From Hyphomicrobium sp. (lineage in GTDB: Bacteria > Pseudomonadota > Alphaproteobacteria > Rhizobiales > Hyphomicrobiaceae): DNA of 14,214 nt. Where the stretch lies: the NCBI GenBank assembly GCA_025927515.1, contig JAICLG010000050.1:1-14214 (forward strand). Reading direction: 5' to 3'. The notes under the pieces were generated by a model, which saw only the letters and a program-made list of their open reading frames with translations, was not told the origin of the DNA and did not search any database. This document shows, in pieces, positions 7,707 through 14,017 of this stretch. Every line of letters starts with the position of its first letter. The stretch's first letter is position 1. The position numbers and the translations under genes are program-made.

Positions 7707-9154
7707 ACGACTTCGATGTAGCCCATCATTCCGGCTTCCTGGTGATCGATGATGTGGCAATGGAACATCCATTTTCCGGGTGCGCCCCCCACGACACCGG
7801 CCTGGATGCGCTCGTTCGGACGCAAGAGCACGGTGTCGGCACGATGCGGCGGGACGTGAGGTTTGTTCGAACTCAGGATCTCGAACGTATGGCCGTGAAT
7901 ATGGATCGGATGTGAATCCGGCGTCGTGTTCTGGAGATCGAAGATATAGCTCTCTCCGGATTTCAACACCGCGAGCGGTGGCCCGAGATCCTTGTGAGTC
8001 ATCCCCGGCCATGCCTGCTTGTTGATGGCCCAGAATGTCCGCTTCGCCAGACACAGCTTCCCGATGTGAATGCCGGAGCTTTCTGAAAATGAGGCGACGG
8101 CGGCGCCCGTAGCGGTCGCGGAAAAAATGAATGGGATGTGCTTGGCGTTGGCGACATCGACTTTCTGGAAAGGCATGACCTTCAGCGGCGTCGCAACGAA
8201 CTTGTCTGTCCGCTTCGCTGGACCTTCCGAGATGAACTCGGCGAGCACCACCGGCTCTTTCGCAAAATAGTCGACCAGCTGAATGGTGCCGCCTTCTGGC
8301 GCCGTGCGCAGCAGCAGATCGACGCGCATCGCAGGCCCCATGCGCCACGACACCAGCGGCAACGGATCGAGACCGTTGCCGTCGATCGCGATGATCGCGG
8401 CCTCGGCATTCTCAAAACCGATTTCAGAGATCCGCGTTACATCGACGTTATAAAAGCGGATGCGCACGTTGGCCGAGGAGGGCACCTTGAAGACGGCCGT
8501 GCTCTCCCCATTGACCGAACGAATGGTGCCCGGAGTTCCCGCCTTGGCCGCGCCCTTGTCAGTCGTGAACGGCAGGAACTTGCCGTCGGGCGATACGCGC
8601 CAATCCTTCATCATCAGGACGTATTCGGCATCGGGCGGTTCGATCTCATCGCCTTCGATGATGATCGCGCCAATCAATCCGCGCCCGAAATGCTCCGACG
8701 TATTGCAGTGCGTGTGGAAGAAGAAGCTGCCGGTGTCCGGCGGCACGAAGGAGTAACTACCCTCCTGGCCGGGATTGACGGGCTGCTGCGTCATGAACGG
8801 CACGCCGTCCTGATCGTTCGGAATCCTGAGCCCGTGCCAGTGGATCGAAGTATACTCGCCGGGACGTGGCAGATCGTTCTTGAAAACCGTATCGAGCCGC
8901 TCGCCGAGCTTCACCCGAACGATCGGGTAGAGGCATCCTTCCTGAAACGTCCACAACGGCAGAGTATGCCCGTTGAAACAGGGCAGCGCGGTCGGACGCT
9001 CGGCAAGATCGAGGAAAAGCTTTTTCGTGTCGTGCGCGATCGGCGTCGCAATGACTTCGCGCGCGGCAGCTTTGCGGCCCGGAAGCATAAAAGACGCCGC
9101 GGCACTCCCTGAGAATGCCGCGACGCCTGCTAAAAGATCTCGACGTGTTATCAT
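7703..9154 (-). CDS. Multicopper oxidase, Tat-exported, probable periplasmic ferroxidase or related metal oxidase
   Basis: A 483-residue three-domain multicopper oxidase. The N-terminus (ITRRDLLAG at 2-10) is a Tat signal, consistent with a cofactor loaded before export. All four copper-binding blocks are intact: H105WH107G, FFH147TH149, H415PIH418IH420 and H465C466H467IIDH471QEAGM476. Type 1 copper ligands would be H415, C466, H471 and axial M476; the rest build the trinuclear site. Family reaction: one-electron oxidation of substrate with reduction of O2 to water. The substrate is not readable from sequence; Fe(II) or Cu(I) is inferred because the gene sits between an imelysin and a di-heme cytochrome. 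No Met-rich insert of the CueO type is obvious. It follows the first imelysin by 60 bp and its stop overlaps the di-heme start, so it is a true operon member. Confidence 0.93.
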   Translation of the reverse strand: MITRRDLLAGVAAFSGSAAASFMLPGRKAAAREVIATPIAHDTKKLFLDLAERPTALPCFNGHTLPLWTFQEGCLYPIVRVKLGERLDTVFKNDLPRPGEYTSIHWHGLRIPNDQDGVPFMTQQPVNPGQEGSYSFVPPDTGSFFFHTHCNTSEHFGRGLIGAIIIEGDEIEPPDAEYVLMMKDWRVSPDGKFLPFTTDKGAAKAGTPGTIRSVNGESTAVFKVPSSANVRIRFYNVDVTRISEIGFENAEAAIIAIDGNGLDPLPLVSWRMGPAMRVDLLLRTAPEGGTIQLVDYFAKEPVVLAEFISEGPAKRTDKFVATPLKVMPFQKVDVANAKHIPFIFSATATGAAVASFSESSGIHIGKLCLAKRTFWAINKQAWPGMTHKDLGPPLAVLKSGESYIFDLQNTTPDSHPIHIHGHTFEILSSNKPHVPPHRADTVLLRPNERIQAGVVGGAPGKWMFHCHIIDHQEAGMMGYIEVV

Positions 9155-9214
9155 GCGTGCTCTTCTACCATCCGAGACCGATAAGAATGCCGCGGTGTGA
9201 AAGCAACGCGCTGA

Positions 9215-10501
9215 TCACTTCGCCTTCGCAACTTTGCTTGGATCATCCAAGCTGTCGGAACCTTCGATCTTCACCTTGAGATGAAGCGCCGCGACGACCG
9301 CTTCGATGGCGCGCGCCTGAGCAACGAGCGCATCGACGCCATCCAGGATCAGCTTGTTACCGGCGTCGTTGCCGGCCGCCAGCATCTGGTTGTAGCCCAT
9401 CTCGCCGGAGTCCGCCTTCACCTTGATCACGTTGAGCTTCTCATGGACGACCTTCATGGCATCGTCGACGCGCTTCGCAGCGTCCGGAGCCTTGGCCCGC
9501 GCCAGATCCGCAATGCTTGCGCCCGACACGGGCGTCGCACCGTTATATTTGCCGTTCCAGATTTCATGCATGCCGACTTCGTCATAGAAGTGGCTGTTCT
9601 GCGTATTGTTCGAGAAGCAATCGTGAGCTTCTTCCGGATCGTGAAGCAGGACGCCGAGCTTCATGCGCTCACCCGCAAGCTCGCCATAAGAGAGCGAACC
9701 GAGACCCGTCAGGATCGTCGAAAGCTGCTGGCTATCGTTTTCCTTGGCGAGAGCCTGGCGCGCCGCGCCATCGGGCTTCCAGTCGCCGACCATCTCCTGA
9801 AGATCATCGACGAGCAGGGAGCTGGCGGCCTTCAGGTAGTCGCGACGACGGTCGCAATTCTCATGCGTGCAGTTCTTCAGATCATAATCGCTGGCGGGAC
9901 GCTCGCCCGCCCCTGGATTTGTGCCGTGTAGATTCTGTCCCCACAGCAGGAACTCGATCGCGTGATAGCCCGTGCCGACGTTCGTCTCGACGTCGAGGGC
10001 GCTGTTCAGCTGCGATATGACCTTCTTGTCGATTTTGCTCGCGTCGAGAATCTTCGGTCCCAGGCGGACTTTCTTGTTGGCGATGATGTTCGCCGTGTAG
10101 AGTGGATTCTCGGGCTTTGAATCGCCGTAGCTCGCCTTGTTGACGTAATCGATCAGACCTTCGTCGAGCGGCCACGAATTGACGTTGCCCTCCCAGTCGT
10201 CGACGATCTTATTGCCGAAGCGGAAGCCCTCCGTTTGCATGTAGGGAACGCGCGCAGCCTTCCAGGCATCCTGCGCCGCCTTCTGCGTCGTGGCGTTCGG
10301 GTTCGCCAGGAAAGCATCGATGGCCCTGTCGAGATCTTTCGCCTTGGCGAGCGAGTCGGAATACATCGCCTCGGCGAGATCCCCATAATTCCTCATGATG
10401 TCCTTGACAGAGGGCGCATCAGCAAAGGCCGGACGTACCGTCGCCGCTCCTCCGAGCGCCAGGCCCGTCACACAAGCCAATGCAATCGCCAGCTTTGACA
10501 T
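9215..10501 (-). CDS. Imelysin-family periplasmic protein, GxHxxE type (IrpA-like), first gene of the operon
   Basis: A 428-residue imelysin (peptidase M75-like) protein. A Sec signal peptide (1-28, ending AFA-D) precedes the mature chain. The family signature GxHxxE is present as G178-Y-H180-A-I-E183 in NVGTGYHAIEFLLWGQN, along with EGFRFG (91-96), NSWPLDEGLIDYV (108-120) and NSHFYDEVGMHEIWNG (302-317). Two cysteines (C211 and C216, in CTHENC) could form a disulfide. Members of this type are iron-regulated and bind iron or iron complexes; peptidase activity is not supported for the family. Start ATG at 10501 has GGAGA 7-8 bases upstream. It is the promoter-proximal gene, separated from the oxidase by 60 bp with no clear terminator, and it is divergent from the Rrf2 regulator. 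Confidence 0.93.
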   Translation of the reverse strand: MSKLAIALACVTGLALGGAATVRPAFADAPSVKDIMRNYGDLAEAMYSDSLAKAKDLDRAIDAFLANPNATTQKAAQDAWKAARVPYMQTEGFRFGNKIVDDWEGNVNSWPLDEGLIDYVNKASYGDSKPENPLYTANIIANKKVRLGPKILDASKIDKKVISQLNSALDVETNVGTGYHAIEFLLWGQNLHGTNPGAGERPASDYDLKNCTHENCDRRRDYLKAASSLLVDDLQEMVGDWKPDGAARQALAKENDSQQLSTILTGLGSLSYGELAGERMKLGVLLHDPEEAHDCFSNNTQNSHFYDEVGMHEIWNGKYNGATPVSGASIADLARAKAPDAAKRVDDAMKVVHEKLNVIKVKADSGEMGYNQMLAAGNDAGNKLILDGVDALVAQARAIEAVVAALHLKVKIEGSDSLDDPSKVAKAK

Positions 10502-10563
10502 CGCAAATTCTCCGCGTTTGTGAGTTCCAGCGATTTCGCCGCTCTTGGGCTGAAGCCATCGCC

Positions 10564-10592
10564 TAATTATTTACGGTGACGGTATACATTAA
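10564..10592. promoter_or_regulatory. Imperfect dyad overlapping the -10 of the iron-operon promoter; candidate operator
   Basis: This 29-bp AT-rich patch in a GC-rich region is symmetric about 10578: ten of fourteen base pairs match, including TAC/GTA at 10572-10574 and 10582-10584 and paired A/T positions every second base further out. Size and partial symmetry suit an Rrf2-family dimer, and the site covers the -10 element, so binding there would repress. The regulator is an inference from the divergent Rrf2 gene. It does not read as a textbook Fur, Irr (ICE) or RirA site. Confidence 0.4.
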
Positions 10593-10611
10593 GCCCCTCC
10601 GGCGCTGTCAA
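10583..10611 (-). promoter_or_regulatory. Sigma70-like promoter of the imelysin/oxidase/di-heme operon
   Basis: On the minus strand a perfect TTGACA (10606-10611) is followed after exactly 17 bases by TGTATA (10583-10588). Transcription would begin near 10576, giving a leader of about 75 bases before the imelysin ATG. Confidence 0.65.
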
Positions 10612-10714
10612 GTGAACTCCATCCGGTTCCGGGCCGGTTAAACAGGCCGTCAAGTCGCACAGGCCTTGCCACGCCGACAACTTATGTGAAACAAGCAGGC
10701 TGACGGACTTTTGA

Positions 10715-10730
10715 GCCGCGGCCGCGCGGC
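10715..10730 (+). promoter_or_regulatory. GC-only stem-loop just upstream of the Rrf2 gene
   Basis: GCCGCG (10715-10720) and CGCGGC (10725-10730) form a perfect 6-bp stem with a GCCG loop. It ends 15 bases before the ATG. Between it and the start is CCCGGGT and seven A, with no Shine-Dalgarno. If it lies in the transcript it would limit translation initiation; this is inference. Confidence 0.4.
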
Positions 10731-10745
10731 CCCGGGTAAAAAAAT

Positions 10746-11246
10746 ATGCGCTTGACGAAGCAGACCGGCCACGCGATCCGAATTTTGATCGATTGCACCC
10801 TGGCCAAAGACCAACTCGTGAAGGTCGCCGACGTTTCCGAGCGGCTTGGCGTCACCAAACAAAACGTATTCAAGATCGTTCACATTCTTTCGCACGCCGG
10901 ATTCATAGCCGCCGTGAGAGGGCCGAATGGGGGGATCAGGCTCGCAAAGCCGGCGCCGTCGATCAGAATCGGCGACGTCGTGAGGGCGATCGAGGTCACG
11001 CGCGTGCAGGTCGAAGGCGGTCACGGCCGAAAATCGCCTGAAGCCGATCCGGCATCGATCAACGCAATGTTCGACGATGCGCTGAACGCGTTCATATCCG
11101 TCTTGGATCAGCATACCTTGGCCGAGCTTGCCGCTCAGCGCTCACCCCTGCGGCTGGCGGAGATCGACGAGGAGTCGACGACCGGCGCTCGCGGTGCCAA
11201 AGTCCGCGCGAAAAAGGCCGCGCCGCGCACCGCGCGACGGAGCTAA
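10746..11246 (+). CDS. Rrf2-family transcriptional regulator without Fe-S cluster cysteines
   Basis: A 166-residue regulator. The N-terminal winged helix-turn-helix is typical Rrf2: MRLTKQTGHAIRILI (1-15), recognition region VADVSERLGVTKQNVFKIVHIL (27-48) and wing RGPNGGIRLAKP (58-69), then RIGDVVRAIE (74-83). The canonical beginning fixes the start despite the lack of a Shine-Dalgarno. Family members such as NsrR, IscR and RirA bind an Fe-S cluster through three cysteines after residue 85; here that region reads VEGGHGRKSPEADPASIN and the only cysteine is C17. Cluster sensing of the usual kind is therefore unlikely. NsrR-like AFISVLDQHTLAEL (115-128) follows, then a Lys/Arg/Ala-rich tail (149-166). 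It is divergent from the imelysin operon (244 bp) and 18 bp before phoR, so it probably regulates the former and may be cotranscribed with the latter. Confidence 0.9.
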   Translation: MRLTKQTGHAIRILIDCTLAKDQLVKVADVSERLGVTKQNVFKIVHILSHAGFIAAVRGPNGGIRLAKPAPSIRIGDVVRAIEVTRVQVEGGHGRKSPEADPASINAMFDDALNAFISVLDQHTLAELAAQRSPLRLAEIDEESTTGARGAKVRAKKAAPRTARRS

Positions 11247-11255
11247 GACGGCGCC

Positions 11256-11262
11256 GAGGAGG
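11256..11262 (+). promoter_or_regulatory. Ribosome-binding site of phoR
   Basis: GAGGAGG ends two bases before the ATG at 11265. The spacing is short, but the sequence is the best Shine-Dalgarno in the right half, and it supports this start. Confidence 0.5.
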
Positions 11263-11264
11263 CG

Positions 11265-12554
11265 ATGGCGCTCATCAGGAATTCCCTATCGCGCCACCGG
11301 AGCGCGACGTATCGGATCGGCTTCGCCGCCATATGCGCGGCCGCAATCGTTGCGCTGATCCCGGCAGCGCTCTACGCGGGCGACCCTGTGCGCGCCGCGA
11401 TCTTTTTCCTATGTGGTCTTGTCGCGGGTATCGCCGGAACGTTGGCTTGGCCGCGCAGCGGAGCAGACAACACCGTGCTCCCCACGCTGAGCAGACGCGC
11501 AGCCGCCGAAGAGTCGCTTTCCTGGACGGATCTCGCCGCAGCGATGCCAGATCCCGCCATTATTCTCGGCCGTTCCGCAGGGATATTGACCTTCAACGCC
11601 GCCGCGCGTGCGATCTTCGAAAGACTGAAACAAGGTCTGCCGCTCGAGCACGTCAATCGCGACCCGGAATTCATCGCGGCTGTTGCCGCCGTGTTCGACA
11701 CGGGCGAGAGACGGACCGCGAAACTGCGACTGCGCGGCGGCCGCGGACAACGCTTCATCGCCACCATCACTCCGCTCGGCGGAAAGCAAAAGCCCATAAC
11801 GGCCGTTCTTATTACCGTCCGTGACGAATCGGAGCAGCACCGCCTGCTCGAAATGCGCACCGATTTCATCGCCAACGCCAGCCACGAATTGCGTACGCCG
11901 CTCGCGTCCGTTCGCGGCTTCATCGAAACGCTGCAAGGGCCGGCGCGACACGACGAGGCCGCGCGCCATCGCTTTCTGACGATCATGGCCGAACAGGCCG
12001 AGCGCATGACCCGGCTCATCGACGACTTGCTTCTGCTCAGCCGCGTCGAAGAGAAAGCCAATCTGAAACCGATCGGCCAGATCAGACTCGACGAGTTGAT
12101 CAACGAAGTGGTGCGCGCCATCGCCCCCGCGGCAGCGGAACGACAGATAACGATGACAGTTGAGCCGGAATCCTCCTCGCTATCCGCGAAAGGCGATCGC
12201 GACGAACTCTTCCAAGTCTTCCACAATCTCATCGAAAACGCGGTCAAATACGGTCGCGACGGCGGTTCGGTGAAAATCCATCTGACCGGCGGCAAAAAAG
12301 CCGACGGCAAATCGAGCGATGTGGTGACGGTCACCGTAGCCGATAACGGTCCGGGCATCGCTCCCGAGCATCTGCCGCGCTTGACCGAGCGTTTCTATCG
12401 CGTGAGCGCCGAGCACAGCCGCCGCGTCGGGGGCACGGGCCTGGGACTCGCCATCACCAAGCACGTCCTGAACCGCCATGACGGCAAGTTGTCAGTCGAA
12501 TCGGTCGTCGGCACCGGCACGACCTTTAAAGTCATTCTCCCGGCTTTTAAATAA
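11265..12554 (+). CDS. phoR: Phosphate regulon sensor histidine kinase PhoR
   Basis: A 429-residue membrane sensor kinase. Two hydrophobic segments (about 18-37 and 43-62) form a hairpin anchor with hardly any periplasmic loop, as in PhoR, which senses through the Pst complex and PhoU. A PAS-like domain follows (88-188; MPDPAIILGRSAGILTFN). Then the HisKA dimerisation domain with phospho-accepting H207 (NASHELRTPLASVRGFIETL), and HATPase_c with N-box N321LIEN325, G1 D360NGPGI and G2 G390TGLGLAI. All catalytic motifs are intact. It phosphorylates PhoB when phosphate is low. No phoB is in the window, but pstS and pstC follow directly, which confirms the assignment. It sits 18 bp after the Rrf2 gene, so cotranscription is likely. 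Confidence 0.93.
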   Translation: MALIRNSLSRHRSATYRIGFAAICAAAIVALIPAALYAGDPVRAAIFFLCGLVAGIAGTLAWPRSGADNTVLPTLSRRAAAEESLSWTDLAAAMPDPAIILGRSAGILTFNAAARAIFERLKQGLPLEHVNRDPEFIAAVAAVFDTGERRTAKLRLRGGRGQRFIATITPLGGKQKPITAVLITVRDESEQHRLLEMRTDFIANASHELRTPLASVRGFIETLQGPARHDEAARHRFLTIMAEQAERMTRLIDDLLLLSRVEEKANLKPIGQIRLDELINEVVRAIAPAAAERQITMTVEPESSSLSAKGDRDELFQVFHNLIENAVKYGRDGGSVKIHLTGGKKADGKSSDVVTVTVADNGPGIAPEHLPRLTERFYRVSAEHSRRVGGTGLGLAITKHVLNRHDGKLSVESVVGTGTTFKVILPAFK

Positions 12555-12576
12555 CTAGCAATTTCAGCCAATTGAG

Positions 12577-12594
12577 TTGTCACAAATCTATAGC
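12577..12594 (+). promoter_or_regulatory. Degenerate Pho box upstream of pstS with a suitably spaced -10
   Basis: TTGTCAC-AAAT-CTATAGC follows the 7-4-7 layout of the PhoB site (CTGTCAT-AWAW-CTGTCAY): the first half matches in 6 of 7 positions and the spacer is A/T, while the second half is weak. Ten bases further on is TAGAAC (12605-12610), 4 of 6 to the -10 consensus, the arrangement of a PhoB-activated promoter. Confidence 0.5.
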
Positions 12595-12623
12595 ATCAAA
12601 AGCCTAGAACGTCGGCACGTTTG

Positions 12624-12641
12624 ATGACAGTGCCGTGACAG
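12624..12641 (-). promoter_or_regulatory. Near-perfect Pho box, inverted relative to pstS
   Basis: Read on the minus strand this is CTGTCAC-GGCA-CTGTCAT: both 7-base halves match the PhoB repeat CTGTCAY exactly, with a 4-base spacer, though the spacer is GC-rich. On the plus strand it appears as TGACAG repeated with an 11-bp period. It points away from pstS, and no reading frame on the minus strand would use it. Confidence 0.65.
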
Positions 12642-12826
12642 CATCACCATACCGCCCTGATTTGCTGCACGCTCGATCAAGCGAATACGGCGACCGGATT
12701 TAAGGCGCGAACGCGAATGGGGTTGCGAGATTAGTACGAAGAAACAGCGGGTTAACCTTTCACGCGGCCGTGAACTAAGTGGATTAGAGAATACGCGCCG
12801 AGCTTAAGCCGGCAAGCAGAGGGGCA

Positions 12827-12854
12827 GCCCTTCAGGGCCCTCGTAACGAGGAGA
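12827..12854 (+). promoter_or_regulatory. Two stem-loops reaching into the pstS Shine-Dalgarno
   Basis: GCCC/GGGC (12827-12830, 12835-12838, loop TTCA) is followed directly by CCTCG/CGAGG (12839-12843, 12847-12851, loop TAA). The downstream arm of the second hairpin contains part of the Shine-Dalgarno GAGGAG (12848-12853), which lies 8 bases before the GTG start. Partial masking of the site is possible. Confidence 0.4.
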
Positions 12855-12861
12855 TTGACGA

Positions 12862-13905
12862 GTGAAACAGTCTTTTGTTGCACTTTTTGCAGCTCTGGCG
12901 GTAAGCGCCGCTGCAACCGCGCCCGCACTGGCGGACATTTCGGGCGCCGGCGCCACGTTCCCGTATCCGATCTACGCAAAGTGGGCTGACGCTTACAAGA
13001 AGCAGACGAACATCGGATTGAATTACCAGTCCATCGGATCCGGCGGCGGCATCAAGCAGATCATAGCCAAGACCGTAACGTTCGGCGCATCCGACATGCC
13101 GCTTTCCGGTGAGAAGCTCGAAAAGGACGGCCTGGTTCAGTTTCCCACCGTCATGGGCGGCATCGTTCCGGTGGTGAACCTCGACGGCATCAAGGCCAAT
13201 GATCTCGTTCTAGACGGGCCGACGCTGGCCAAGATCTATCTTGGTGAAATCACCGCGTGGGATGACCCCGCCATCAAGAAGCTCAACCCCGACGTGAAGC
13301 TTCCCTCCGACGCCATCGCCGTCGTCTCGCGCTCGGACGGTTCGGGCACGACGTTCGTCTGGACAAACTATCTTTCCAAGGTCAGCCCGGACTTCAAATC
13401 GAAGGTCGGCTCGAACACTTCGGTTCAGTTCCCGGTCGGCATCGGCGCCAAGGGCAACGAAGGCGTCGCCAACAACGTCATGCAGACGAGGGGTTCGATC
13501 GGTTACGTCGAATACGCCTATGCGAAGCAGAACAAACTCGCGAACACGAAGCTCATCAATAAGGACGGCAAGGCTGTCGAGCCCGTCATGTCGGCCTTCC
13601 AGGCCGCTGCGGCCGGCGCGGACTGGTCTTCGGCTCCGGGCATGGGCGTTGTCCTGACGGACGAGCCGGGCGCGGCCTCCTGGCCGATCACCAACCCGAC
13701 CTTCATCCTCATGCACAAAAAGGCATCCAACGTCGCCGCAGCGAAGGAAGCCCTCAAGTTCTTTGATTGGGCCTACGCCAACGGCGGCAAGATGGCGGAA
13801 TCGCTTGACTACGTTCCGCTGCCGGAGAACGTCGTAGCGCAGATTAAAAAGAACTGGGTCGAGATTGTCGGCCAGGACAACAAGCCGATCTTCGCGACGA
13901 ACTGA
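12862..13905 (+). CDS. pstS: Phosphate ABC transporter, periplasmic substrate-binding protein PstS
   Basis: A 347-residue high-affinity phosphate-binding protein. The start is GTG with GAGGAG 8 bases upstream. A Sec signal peptide covers 1-24 (ALA-D cleavage). The mature protein begins ISGAGATFPYPIYAKW (26-41), and the phosphate-contacting motifs are present: SIGSGGGI (57-64), TFGASDMPL (73-81) and SRSDGSGTTFVWTNYL (156-171), where S158, D159, S161, G162 and T163 would clamp the phosphate. No lipobox cysteine is present, so it is soluble in the periplasm. The length is normal for the family (about 345). It is placed between phoR and pstC and has Pho boxes upstream, so it should be induced by phosphate limitation through PhoB. 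Confidence 0.97.
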   Translation: MKQSFVALFAALAVSAAATAPALADISGAGATFPYPIYAKWADAYKKQTNIGLNYQSIGSGGGIKQIIAKTVTFGASDMPLSGEKLEKDGLVQFPTVMGGIVPVVNLDGIKANDLVLDGPTLAKIYLGEITAWDDPAIKKLNPDVKLPSDAIAVVSRSDGSGTTFVWTNYLSKVSPDFKSKVGSNTSVQFPVGIGAKGNEGVANNVMQTRGSIGYVEYAYAKQNKLANTKLINKDGKAVEPVMSAFQAAAAGADWSSAPGMGVVLTDEPGAASWPITNPTFILMHKKASNVAAAKEALKFFDWAYANGGKMAESLDYVPLPENVVAQIKKNWVEIVGQDNKPIFATN

Positions 13906-13921
13906 CGAAGCATCGATCATC

Positions 13922-13947
13922 GGAGACGGCCCGGCAGGGGCGTCTCC
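13922..13947 (+). terminator. Stem-loop between pstS and pstC (attenuator or mRNA stabiliser)
   Basis: GGAGACG (13922-13928) and CGTCTCC (13941-13947) form a perfect 7-bp stem; after one mismatch, CCC (13930-13932) and GGG (13937-13939) add 3 bp with a 4-base loop. No T-run follows, so it is more likely to protect the pstS end of the mRNA and reduce read-through than to stop transcription. Such hairpins between binding-protein and permease genes are common. Confidence 0.65.
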
Positions 13948-14017
13948 TCACCAGTTCGTAAGTAGATTGCCCAAGACGCCCGGCGACCGGCACGGTCATG
14001 GACCTGGAGCAGAAATT

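Larger units (their letters stand above)
12595..12861 (+). other. Long non-coding pstS leader region
   Basis: With the Pho box at 12577 this completes a 307-bp gap between phoR and pstS with no credible gene. It holds the second Pho box (12624-12641), an inverted repeat CGGCAC/GTGCCG (12613-12618 and 12630-12635) overlapping that box, and two small stem-loops near the pstS start. If transcription starts near 12617 the leader is about 245 bases; otherwise an internal promoter is needed. I see nothing in 12660-12820. Confidence 0.5.

Noticed and set aside
6525..8348. A 607-residue frame that would fuse 214 residues to the N-terminus of the di-heme protein
   Set aside because: The extra part is antiregister to the copper oxidase gene on the same strand and is Arg/His-rich nonsense; the signal peptide at 7706 and the ATGA overlap fix the real start.
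8138..9112. A 324-codon plus-strand frame opposite the multicopper oxidase
   Set aside because: Arg/Asp-rich composition typical of a shadow frame in GC-rich DNA; the opposite strand carries all copper ligands.
10564..10592. A Fur, Irr (ICE) or RirA box at the iron-operon promoter
   Set aside because: No good match to those consensus sites by eye; only an unnamed partial dyad is supported.
11372..12358. A 328-codon minus-strand frame opposite phoR
   Set aside because: Ser/Arg-rich shadow of a gene with every kinase motif intact.
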